NCBI GenBank assembly: GCA_001179505.1
Contig: CDMY01000505.1
Location: 10,586 to 63,082 of the forward strand
Source of the DNA: Vitrella brassicaformis
Lineage: Eukaryota; Sar; Vitrellaceae
Direction of reading: 5' to 3'
Length of the DNA stretch: 52,497 nt
The position numbers were made by a program, and so were the translations under genes. The stretch's first letter is position 1. The number at the start of each line of letters is the position of its first letter. The notes beneath the pieces were generated by a model, which did not search any database, was not told the origin of the DNA, and worked only from the letters and a program-made list of their open reading frames with translations. Below are positions 1 to 9,535 of the stretch, piece by piece.

Positions 1-1105
1 GTCGTATGCCTTGGCGTGCTCATCTAGGTGCAGCTCGGCGATGGGCAGCCGCCTACGGTGGCCTGCTTCATGAGACGGGGCGGCCTCGGGGGGCTCCTTG
101 GTGGCGGGGGGCCGGTGCCGCACTGACGCCTTGTCGTACTCAACCTCTGGTGGATGGACGGGGCAGGAGAGACACCACGTGGAGGAGCATTGCGAAAGTG
201 TCTGATGTGTCGCGTGTCTCTTACCTCTCAGCTTGGTCAATTTTGCCCGACTGTGCTGCATCTTGCGGGTGAACTGAAGAGACAAAACACGGTGCGACTG
301 GTCATCCATTCGCTTTTTCATTGTGCTGTCCGACGAACCTGCTGTGCCTCCTTGACCCGTTCTTCGTCCAGCCTCTGCTGCTCATGTCTCTGGAGTGTCC
401 GCTGTCTCTTCTGCGCCCTTTCCCTCTCCTCCACTTCCCTAAAGACATCCGCCTTGCCACCCGCCGTATCATGATACCGCTGGTCGAGCTCTCTTCTGAG
501 CGCCGCGAGCTCCCGGTCCTCACGCTCTCTCTGACGACGGTGGCGCCTTTCGGCATCTTTCTTCCACTTGCGGACTTCCTTGGCGGCCTCCTTTTGCTTC
601 TCCCGCTCCCACTGATTCACACGGGCGTGGCGGCTCAGCGCTGCGGCGGGGCTGCCACACATCACATTCACACCCATGACCCGTTGTGGCTGTGGGGGAG
701 GGGAAAAATCGTGTCTTGGCGGCTCTGCAGGTGGAGGCATGTACTGCTCGTGATTGCCCTGATGGTGTGGATGGACGTTTGGGGCACGATTGGCGGCCTC
801 CAGTGGTGGGAGTGAGTGTCGCGGTGGATGGTGTATGGTGGGAGGGCGGGGGTATCCTCCTCGGGGATGGGAGGCAGGAAGGGCGCTGTCCGGTGCCTTC
901 TCGGGCGAGTGGTTGGCGACAGGACCGCAGCCTCATTGAAGGCATGGGATACCTCCAGGGCCTGCAGGCAGCGCAGGAGGGAAGAACACAGGAAAATTTG
1001 CCTGGTCAGGTAGTGGCCCACCTTGACGCTTGAATCAATGATGTCCTTGATGATGTCTGTTGCCATGAGGCTTGCAGCCTCATTGTTAACTTCTTGGTGA
1101 ACCAT
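1..1105 (-). CDS. Coiled-coil hypothetical protein, 3' end beyond the window
   Basis: I do not recognise the family. Read on the minus strand from an ATG at 1105, the N-terminal part is helical. A Pro/His-rich stretch follows, then a long, highly charged coiled coil rich in Arg, Glu and Lys (about 640-339). Splice borders support exons 339-?, 225-273 and 1-146: the donor is CAG|GTTCGT at 338, the next acceptor is CTTCAG, and the donor GAG|GTAAGAG at 224 is strong. The reading frame stays open to base 1, so the C-terminus lies outside the window. One problem is unresolved: the frame of the first part (1105 to about 850) and the frame of the coiled-coil part (from 932 down) differ. An intron I cannot place, or a 1-base error, must lie between about 955 and 740. 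The start codon is tentative. Confidence 0.55.
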
Positions 1106-1558
1106 TTCCTCGGTTTTCTCTCAAAAGTGCGCGCTTGGACTTGGAGACCCCCAAAGCCCCCAGGCATGCATGCGGCCTGCCCTAGTGGAAGGGATAAATC
1201 ATGGCATTCACACGCAGAGAAGGGACTGCAGTCTGGTGTGTGTCAAGAAAGAGGGGCGTGTCATGGCACATATATACATCGATCTTCGCGCAGCATGCAG
1301 CACTCAAGGTCCATTCATGCAGCACACGGCGGCCGAGATCAATGCACTCACATTGGAAGCACTGAGGAGCCCCATCCACGTAGCACAGCACAGCACACAC
1401 CACATCATGTCCATTACATCACATGACACCGAGACTGTCTCGGCGACTACGCACCACAGACTTGTGAAAAAGGACGGCCTCTGATTTGATCTGCGGCCAT
1501 AAAACAACAAGGCAGATCTGTCTGCATCAGGAGGGAGGGGAGGGAGAGGGCCAGCTGG
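1106..1558. other. Intergenic, no gene seen
   Basis: About 450 bases between two minus-strand genes. I see no conserved reading frame. It should hold the promoter of the coiled-coil gene and the 3' untranslated region of the DnaJ gene. Confidence 0.5.
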
Positions 1559-3538
1559 TCATGCCACTGGGAGCAGCGACTTGAGCTGCTCCTTCTGCTG
1601 TGCAGTCAGCGACCTGCACGACAAACACAAAAACAAGACACAAATGGATGGATGGATGGATGCCGCCTGTCCTTTAAAGCTCTGCCGGGAAGATACCCAC
1701 ACAGATACCTACCTTGGGTAGCTGACGTCGAACTCGATGATCAGGTCACCCTTAGTGCCCGGCTGCTTCGATATCGGCATCCCTACACGACCACAACAGC
1801 AGTCGAGGTATGCGGGCCTGTGTTCGTGTTAATGCCGTGCGCTGGCTGCGTTGGGTGTGTGCTGGTCTACCTTCGTTGGAGACGATTTTTCTCGACTTGT
1901 GGCTGACAATCTCGTCCACACGGACCTGCAGTGTCCTGCCATCAAGCGTCTGGATGGGGAGGGTGAAGCCCGTCAACGCCTGCACACACACACACACACA
2001 CACAACACACACATACACACACACACACATATACACATACACACACACGTGCCGTCTGCTCTGTCTGCTTGTGCTGGTTGGCTGGCTGACCTTGACGAGG
2101 GGAATGGTGGCCCTGAATACGAGGTGGTTGCCGTTGCGGACGAACCTCTGGTGGTTCTTGGACTTAACGATGAAGATGACTTCGCCCGCCCGCTCCCCCG
2201 GCGCTGGCTCGTCGCCCTCACCCTCATACTTTATCTTGGTGCCGTCCTTCCAGCCCTGCAGGCAGACATGGACACACACACAATCCACCCTCCATATGTA
2301 TGTATATGCCCCCTGCAGAGTGAGTGTCATCGGCCCATTCTTTACCGGCTTGATTTCCACCTCGAGCACTTTCGGTTCCTTGGTCGGCACGCCGTTATTG
2401 TACCGTGTCCTCGTGATCTTGAGCTTCTTCGTCGTGCCGCTGCAAACACAGACAGACAGACAGACAGACGGACGGACACATTGCACACGATGCCAGGCGA
2501 CCCAGAAACAACCGAAGGAGTGTGGGTTGGGCAGTCGGGCTTACGAGTAAAGGTCTTCTAGGCTGAGGTTGAGGTCCATTTCGTAGGGCCTTGGCCTCGG
2601 GTGGCCCATGCCGGCCATACCGCCCCCCATGCCGCCCATACCGCCCATGCCGCCAGGAAAGCCCCCCATGCCCCCCATATTTCCCGGGAAGCCACCTCCC
2701 ATCATCCCCGGACCGATACGAAAGACGCCTGCCGGTGGGTCGGTGGCAGCACACACAGGCAGACAGGCAGATGCACATCAGATGGGAGGGAGGCGGTCTG
2801 TCTGTCTGGGCTGATCTGATTGACTACTGACTGACCTGGTCCGCCGAAGCCGGGCGGCATGTCGTCATCAAATGCACTCTGAAACCCCGCGAACTCACGG
2901 TCGCCGCTGAAGAACCGCCCGAAGAGATCATTCGGATCAATGCCGGTATCTGATCAGAGAGATGCAACCAACGGACGTCACAAGCCAGGCAGGTGCCAGA
3001 CAGACACAGTCTCATTCCTCGTCCACGCGGCACCGCCTAGCTATCTCTCTGTCTGTCGATGCTTACAGACGAATCTGGTGCCTCCCGCTCCCGGTGGTGC
3101 AGGTCCGCCGCCTTTGAGTCCCTCCTCGCCGAGCTGGTCATATATCTGGCGCTTCTCCTTGTCGCTCAAGACGTCATAGGCCTCGGCGATGTCCTTAAAC
3201 ATCTCCTCCGCCTGCATGCACCAGTGAATGAATGCCGACGCATAAATACAGGCACACATCCACAGACAGACAGACAGACAGACAGATGGGTAGGTGGCGA
3301 GTGTAGTGTTACCTTCTTCTTTGCTGCAGCGTCGGTGTGTTTGTCCGGGTGCCATTTCATGGCCAGCTTGCGATAGGCCTTCTTGAGGTCCGTTTCCGTC
3401 GCATCCTTGTTCACACCCAATATCTTGTAGTAGTCCTGTCAGTCACCGACACACAGGGAGGGAGGGCACACACACACACATCCGCTGTATGCAGACCAGA
3501 CCGCTGCTGTGGAATGCTATGCTCCTCACCTTCCCCAT
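1559..3538 (-). CDS. DnaJ/Hsp40 co-chaperone, DNAJB1/Sis1 type (class B)
   Basis: An Hsp70 co-chaperone that stimulates ATP hydrolysis and delivers substrates, probably in the cytosol or nucleus. Ten exons: 3530-3538, 3313-3435, 3067-3211, 2836-2949, 2545-2728, 2346-2439, 2091-2255, 1871-1979, 1713-1782 and 1559-1613. They join to 355 codons, close to the usual class B length of about 340. The first coding exon is only nine bases (MGK). The J domain follows, with the catalytic HPD tripeptide in KWHPDKHTD. Next comes a Gly/Phe and Gly/Met-rich linker with many GGMGG repeats, encoded at 2545-2728. There is no CxxCxGxG zinc region, which separates it from class A. The two C-terminal beta domains are clear, including the class-typical IKPGWKDGTK and a late [13 protein letters not shown]. 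It diverges from the COQ2 gene across about 330 bases. Confidence 0.95.
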
Positions 3539-3871
3539 GGTGACGACTACGCCAGATGAGTCACTGCTTCACTGCCACGATGGATGATCACAGCGATGCA
3601 GCAAAAATCGCCTTCACCGCTTCCTCCTGCGTATCCGCTCCATCCCTTGGCTCATTCGCCGAAAACAGCGCATCCCGCCTCGTTTCAAAAGCTCGCAGCG
3701 CGAAGGAGCAGTTTCACGGAATGTCCTAGCGTGGCGTATGCTAGCTCGGATTTCTCTGCGCACAGACCCATCGACAGCGACTGCTCGAGATGACTGCCGA
3801 GACCCTGACCCCTGGCGCTGCCTCGTGTGGATCTCGTCGGATCTCGGGCTGATCCTGAATTCTCTCCTACG
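3539..3871. promoter_or_regulatory. Divergent promoter region between the DnaJ and COQ2 genes
   Basis: The two start codons are 333 bases apart and point away from each other, so the regulatory DNA of both genes must lie here or in the 5' untranslated regions. No TATA box is evident. It contains the motif at 3705-3728 that recurs upstream of two other genes in this window. Confidence 0.6.
3705..3728 (+). promoter_or_regulatory. Shared upstream motif, copy 1
   Basis: The 24 bases starting GGAGCAGTTTCACGGA and ending ATGTCCTA match 40747-40770 at 22 of 24 positions. The first 16 bases match the minus strand of 39523-39538 exactly. In all three cases the motif points toward the next downstream gene. 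Here it is about 145 bases before the COQ2 start codon. Its function is unknown; a core-promoter or 5'UTR element is one reading. Confidence 0.45.
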
Positions 3872-6213
3872 ATGGCGCGTCACGTCGCGTGCCACCGAGT
3901 GTGGGCGATGACGACCCGCATGTGCAGATCTCCGGCGTTCCACTCATGCACAAGGCAGCTGACGCTCGCACAGGCAGCAGCAGGACCTGCTCCGAGCCCG
4001 CCTGCTTCACTCGCGGCTGCGTCGTCCCGTCTTAGTGGCGCCGCTCATCTGCAGCACCGCCCGTCCCGGCGGTCCTTTCATTCATTCGCGGACCGTCGCG
4101 GGCCCTCTGCAGCCCTCTCCCCAGCCTCTCTTTCCCTCCCTTCTTCCCACACTGCCATCCCCCTTCGGCGCGTCGACTCAGCTTTGCCACCGGGGTGCAA
4201 GGACCTGGTGGTGGGGTCTTGCCGGACCATTTTGGGCGTGAGGAGGCAGGTGACCGCTGAGGACATCGAGAAGTGGCAGGAGGATATGAAGAAGCAGCCA
4301 GGGTGGATTCCGCCCCACGAGTACAAGCCCATGCCATTTTCGGGCGACTGGATCTACAACATTGTGCGTGAGAAGGACCGCAAGTGGGTCGAGCTGATCA
4401 GGCTGCACGTCCCGATGCCCATCCTGCTGCTATGGTTCCCCTCCGCCTTCGCCATGGCGCTGGCCGAGCCCACAGGCGTCCCTCCAGACGCGGCATCCAT
4501 GGGACTCTTCTTGCTCGGCAGTCTGGCCATGCGCTCCGCTGGCTGCATCATCAACGACTTGTGGGACAAAGACATCGACAAAAAGGTGCCTGCCGCCAGC
4601 CGACCAACAGCTGTGGCCATCCAGGAATACTCAACACACGCCTGGATACGTGTGTGTGGGGCATGCAGGTTGAGCGCACAAAGAACCGGCCCATAGCGTC
4701 GGGCAGAGTGTCCGAGAGAGAAGGTCAGGAGGGCGGGGGCGGGGGGGGAGGCACCTTTGTCTGTCATCACCCTGACATTGGTTGTGTATTGGATGTGCAG
4801 CTATGGCTGTTCTGGCGGGCTGCCTGGGTGTTGGGGCTCTCGTGCTTGCGCAGTTCAACACCTACTGGTACAAAAATAGCGAACTAACTCGCCTTGTTTC
4901 GTGTCGGATCGGGCCTGTTTGTGTGGTGTTTGTCGGTCAGCATCTTGACGACTCTGTCGTCAGTGGGTCTTGTGGTGGTGTATCCGCTGATGAAGCGCTA
5001 CACCAACATGCCCCAGATGTTCCTCGGGCTCACTTACAACTGGGGCGTGATGGCGGTACGCTCACCACACAACGGCCGATCGGCCGTTGCCAATGGGGCA
5101 CACACACCATCACGTGACGCTTCTTTCTCTATATGGTTGTGTGTTGTGTGTGTCAGGGTTGGTCGGCAATACGGGGGTGTTTGGACCAGCCCGAGGTGTG
5201 GATACCGCTGTACGCTGGCTGCGTGTGCTGGACCATTGTGTACGACACCCTCTACGCTCACATGGACAAGGAGTGGGACAAGAAGATCGGCGTCAAATCC
5301 ACCGCACTCCTCTGGTTGGTACCCACGGCCGATGGATGACTGACTGACGTAAGGGCTCCCGTGTGTTGTGTGTAGGGGAGAGGAGGCTCCGAAGATGATG
5401 TTCGGCTTCACGGCCTTGATGGGCTTTGCCTGGGTATTGGCGGGAGTCAACATTGGCATGGGGGTCAGTACGCTACGCTAACCACACTCCCACTCAACGC
5501 GCACACAACAAACACAGCAGGCAGGAAGAGAGCCTCTCCCGTGTGTGTCACTCACTGCCACAGGGTATCTCCACCCCATATTACCCCTGCATCGCGGGGG
5601 CATGCGCCGTGTCAAGCTGGCTGGTACGCCTCAACAGACACACACACGCACTCCAACATAGATAGGGTCATCCTGAGTATGTGTGTATGTGTGCCATTTG
5701 TCCACTTCAAAACCTGGGCATCCATCCATTAGATCGCCTCGACTAAGTACAATCGGCCGGAGATGATCCCGCACAAGTTCCGCAAGTTCGGCGTCGTAGG
5801 CGTGCTCATGTTGACGGGGTGCATCGGCGGCACCCTCCTCGCCCCCAAACGGAAGCACGAGTTCGACCTCGAGGCCAAGAGGGAGGCGGAGGCCAAGGTG
5901 GCCGAGAAGGACAAGGTCGTCCGGCCCACCAAACCCGAAGGGCCGCCGCCAAAGCTCGATGAAGACGAGGAGGCCAACTATGTCAGGGCCACCACTGACC
6001 GAGAGGCCGAGGAAGAGGCCGATGACGAGGCGGCGGGGAGGGCCAGGAAGGCGCCAGCGGGCAGCCTGGCCGTTCAGCTCATCAAGAAAGCCACTGGCAC
6101 ATCGTCAACCGGTCAGACACACAGGCAGACGCACATGGAGGGCACACAGATGGTCGATGCACCTCTGTCCTGCTGCAGGCTCTGAAGAACGCCGTGCCTT
6201 CCGACTCCCGTGA
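3872..6213 (+). CDS. COQ2: UbiA-family 4-hydroxybenzoate polyprenyltransferase, COQ2-like
   Basis: Attaches a polyprenyl chain to 4-hydroxybenzoate in ubiquinone synthesis, in the mitochondrial inner membrane. Nine exons: 3872-4585, 4669-4723, 4801-4867, 4941-5055, 5157-5314, 5376-5463, 5564-5623, 5733-6111 and 6179-6213, giving 556 residues. The first in-frame ATG is at 3872; the Arg/Ser/Ala-rich N-terminus looks like a mitochondrial presequence. The first Asp-rich motif is [12 protein letters not shown] followed by [10 protein letters not shown]. The second is the [13 protein letters not shown] segment. The family's YPLMKR signature and several hydrophobic segments are present. Odd features: the N-terminus before the core is long (about 170 residues), and after the last membrane helix there is a charged tail of about 100 residues (Glu/Asp/Ala/Lys-rich) not usual in COQ2. 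The last exon is small and its acceptor is less certain than the others. The exact aromatic substrate is inferred. Confidence 0.9.
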
Positions 6214-6601
6214 CGACACGTGTCTCTGATGGATGGATGGACCTGGGGTGTGTGCAGACTAGTGAGGGAGGGAGTGCATGTGCCTTTGCACTTTTGCCAT
6301 GTGGCCATGGCCCAGCCACACAATTTGGATGCGGACGTGGGAGTCAGGTCATGCAACATGGGTGGAGAGGCAGACAGCGGAGGGGTGCTTGTGTGATGTT
6401 CTGACATGTGCGATCGGACGAGGCGACGGATGTAGATGCTCGACCCGCGGCAGTGGAGGTTACTCGTTGGCCCGTTTTCTCGGTTGCCTGCGAGTGCCCT
6501 TCTCTGGCAACGGCTGAGCCAACTTCCGGCCGTGTCCCGCTTATCTGAGACAAAAAACGACTAAACGCATGCGTTTACCTCATGAGGTAAATCCTTGAAC
6601 G
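6214..6601. other. Intergenic between two plus-strand genes
   Basis: 388 bases with no convincing reading frame. It holds the COQ2 3' untranslated region and the promoter of the PLOD-like gene. A palindrome-like stretch with gcatgcgt and tacctcatgaggta lies at about 6567-6592, just before the start codon. Confidence 0.5.
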
Positions 6602-8278
6602 ATGGCATTGCGGTCTGCCCTGTTGTTGCTGGTGGTTGTGATGGGCGTCAGCGCCTCACTCATATCATTCGTCGGACAGATCCTCTCACCACACCGGGAT
6701 CTCAAGAGACTCGTACACACGCCTGCAGCCCCTGACGCATCCGATCAGCAGCCTGTAGATGCTGCTGACCATGGCGATTCCGCCCGGCCATTTCGATCAT
6801 TGCGGCACGCCAAGGAGCAGCTCTCCCCTGTCGTGACTCTCGTCACTGTGGCCAGCGACACCCATATGGCAGGCTACGTGGTGCTCGACCGGTCGGCCAG
6901 GCACTTCGGTGTTCCAATGGTCACTCTGGGTCAGCAGGGCAGGCACAGGAAGGAGCTCAAGCTGGAAGTGATGCGGCACTGGCTGAGAGATCAAAATCCG
7001 GGCATCTTGTGTGTGTTCACTGACGGCTATGACACTCTTCTGCGCATCCCTGGCGAGGAGCTGAGGCGCCGCGTTGGGGCGATGTTTGCTCAGGACAACG
7101 CCACCATCATCTTCTCGACCGAGAAAGGCGTCTGGCCCGAGAGAAGGTACGCAGGCCGGGAGAGTAGTATTGAGCAGACAGGGGGTGTAACACCCTCACG
7201 GCTGTTCCTCTGTGTTCTCCGTGCCAGCCTGAAGCCAAGGTATCCCCGAACGCCCAACGAGGATGGCTACCGATACCTCAACGCGGGCGGCTACATCGGC
7301 AGAGCCGGCGCCCTCAGCTGCCTGCTGGACAAATGGGACGGACGGATGGACGACCAGCTGTTCTTCACTATGAGATTTCTCAACCAGGACGTCGGCTGCA
7401 ACGTGACCATCCGGCTTGATTACGACAGGCTGCTGTTCCAGAGCCTGCACGAGCTGGACAGTAGTGAGTGGGCCCTGGCTGAATACGGGGAAGGACAACG
7501 GACCTTCGCTCGGAGAGACGGCCAAGATGCCGCGGCGCTGGTGCATGGCAACGGCGGGGGCAAGGCGCTGCTGGGGTACCTGAGCAACTATGAGGCCGGT
7601 GCCTGGACCGAGGAGAATGGGTCGTTGTGGCATCGGAGAGACGGCGAGTCTCCATATGTGCAGCCCACCCTGGTCCTGACTGTCGTCTGCAACGATCGGA
7701 ATTCGACAGTAGCGCATGACGAGTTTGCCCGTGGACTGATGAAGCTGCAACTGGACCATCGAAAAACCGCTCTATTCCTGTGGCGCCATCCCAACTGCAC
7801 AGTTCCACTGGACGCGGCCTTCAACGGCCGATTTGCCGACGTGATTGAGGGCAACTATTCCCATCGAGGGGCCCACGAGCAGGTCCTACGCGTCACGCGT
7901 CAGCGCGCGGCCACGCACTTGTTCCTGATCGAGAGCGGCTTCGTTGTCGAGAGGCCGGACACACTGCAGCAGCTCGTCCAGGACAACCTCACCGCGGTCA
8001 TCCCGTTTGCATCAAACCAAGGGTCGCCCCCAGAACATACCAATTTCGTCGCATCGATGGACCAGGACAAGGACCTGTCTTCTGGCCAGCATCGAGGCTT
8101 ATGGCGTGTAGAGTGCTGGTCGAGGGCCATATTGATCAGACGGGACCACCAGCCGAGCATGGAGGACGCACTACAGGCGATGGCGCATGGAGACACGTGC
8201 CGCCCGCCTGTGGGCCAGTATTTGTCAATTGTGTTGGACAATCGGTATAGCTATGGCAGACTGATAGAGGGCGGGTAG
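6602..8278 (+). CDS. PLOD-type glycosyltransferase (GT plus accessory GT domain), no lysyl hydroxylase domain
   Basis: Resembles the N-terminal two thirds of animal procollagen lysyl hydroxylases (PLOD), which carry a galactosyl-/glucosyltransferase domain. Two exons, 6602-7146 and 7228-8278, give 531 residues. An N-terminal hydrophobic stretch (residues 4-25) looks like a signal peptide or signal anchor, so the enzyme should act in the ER or Golgi. PLOD-like signatures occur in order: FTDGYDTLL (metal-binding acidic motif), YRYLNAGGYIG, DDQLFFTMRFL, LVHGNG and GYLSNY. A second, diverged domain follows, with a VLTVVCND start and TNFVAS. The protein stops there: the Fe/2-oxoglutarate dioxygenase domain is absent. 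The 81-base intron is a multiple of three and has no stop in frame, so retention would give a 558-residue form. Acceptor and product are unknown; hydroxylysine is only one possibility. Confidence 0.8.
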   Translation: MALRSALLLLVVVMGVSASLISFVGQILSPHRDLKRLVHTPAAPDASDQQPVDAADHGDSARPFRSLRHAKEQLSPVVTLVTVASDTHMAGYVVLDRSARHFGVPMVTLGQQGRHRKELKLEVMRHWLRDQNPGILCVFTDGYDTLLRIPGEELRRRVGAMFAQDNATIIFSTEKGVWPERRYAGRESSIEQTGGVTPSRLFLCVLRASLKPRYPRTPNEDGYRYLNAGGYIGRAGALSCLLDKWDGRMDDQLFFTMRFLNQDVGCNVTIRLDYDRLLFQSLHELDSSEWALAEYGEGQRTFARRDGQDAAALVHGNGGGKALLGYLSNYEAGAWTEENGSLWHRRDGESPYVQPTLVLTVVCNDRNSTVAHDEFARGLMKLQLDHRKTALFLWRHPNCTVPLDAAFNGRFADVIEGNYSHRGAHEQVLRVTRQRAATHLFLIESGFVVERPDTLQQLVQDNLTAVIPFASNQGSPPEHTNFVASMDQDKDLSSGQHRGLWRVECWSRAILIRRDHQPSMEDALQAMAHGDTCRPPVGQYLSIVLDNRYSYGRLIEGG

Positions 8279-8525
8279 CCCAGGTGTGGCTCTGGTGAGT
8301 GTGGGTGGGGCGGTGCATTGATTGGCACGGGAGATCATTGCCTGCGGACTCGGTAAGTATTCGTCTGTTTGTCGGTCAACGGAGTTATTGGTTCTCTTGG
8401 CGTAAGTACTCACCGAAGCCACATTGACAATGAATGGGCACACATACATACATTCGTCCACACCCACACACGCACGCCCTACAGTATCATCATCTCATGT
8501 CCCATCCACACATACACACATTCAG

Positions 8526-9502
8526 TCAGTCCGGCTGAAAAGGGTTAGTAGTGTTCCTTGCCGGCGGTGTGCTGCTAAGAGCATCCCCCCTCTCGACCAC
8601 CCTCCTGCCCCTCTCGGTCATCGACTTGCTCCGATCTGACGTCTCCCACTGCGGCGACCGACCCACTGTAGCCATGCCATTGGGGGTCGCAGCGGGAAAG
8701 GGATTCCTCGCAGCCGGCCCATCCAGCGCGCCACTCGACGAAGCGAAGGGATTGGTCGGCGGCTGACTCTCAGCAGCGGCAGCAAACGGGTTCAGGGGCA
8801 CGGTGCTGGGAGTGGGGGTGGTGATGTCCGGTGCCCTCCTCGCTGGCACAGGCGATCGCGGGAGAGCCACGGGGGGTGCAGGGGCTGGCGCGGCGTAATT
8901 GCTGGTGGTGGCGAAGGGAGAAGGACTCGACAATGGCAGTGGCTGCCTCGCCGGTGGTGGTACAGTAGCAGTAGCCACAGCAGCAGCACCAGCAGCAGCA
9001 CCAGCAGCAGCAGCAGCAGGGACGCCGTTGTCGAATGGGTTGAACCCCACAGAAGATGACAGTGACGGTGACGGCGGCGGCATGTCGGCTCGCATCATGG
9101 AGGAGAGGAATGGGGAGGGGGCGAAGGGCGGCTGGGTGGGCTCCGCGGCGGCTGTCATGTCCGATGGCGTCAGCTGCTGCGGGAAGAGCCCCCTGCCGAA
9201 GTACTCGGCCACGTGTGCGAATCCGTCCGGGGATCCTCTGAGGAACTTGAAGAACTCGTCGGTGTTCTTGGCCTGTGCCTCTCGCTGCTCGCGAACCACC
9301 TGCAGACACACAAGAAAGAGCATTCTCATGACATGACGCGGGCGTGTGTGCATACGCGCGTGTGTGTGTGTGTGGTCTTGCGCTTTTTGGCTGATGTAGT
9401 GACCTGTTTAGCCTGTGCCTCCGGCGAGCATTTGGGGCAGAGAGGTTCGACCACGTTGGGCACGCAGTAGGAATGGTACGAATGGCTGCAGGCGGGATGA
9501 CA

Positions 9503-9535
<33 letters not shown>

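Noticed and set aside
1810-2561. Long plus-strand frames with His-Thr repeats
   Set aside because: They are generated by CACACA introns and antisense DnaJ exons; no independent protein features.
2591-2830. Plus-strand Pro/Met-rich open frames opposite the DnaJ Gly/Met linker
   Set aside because: They are the antisense of GGMGG repeats in a confidently phased DnaJ exon.
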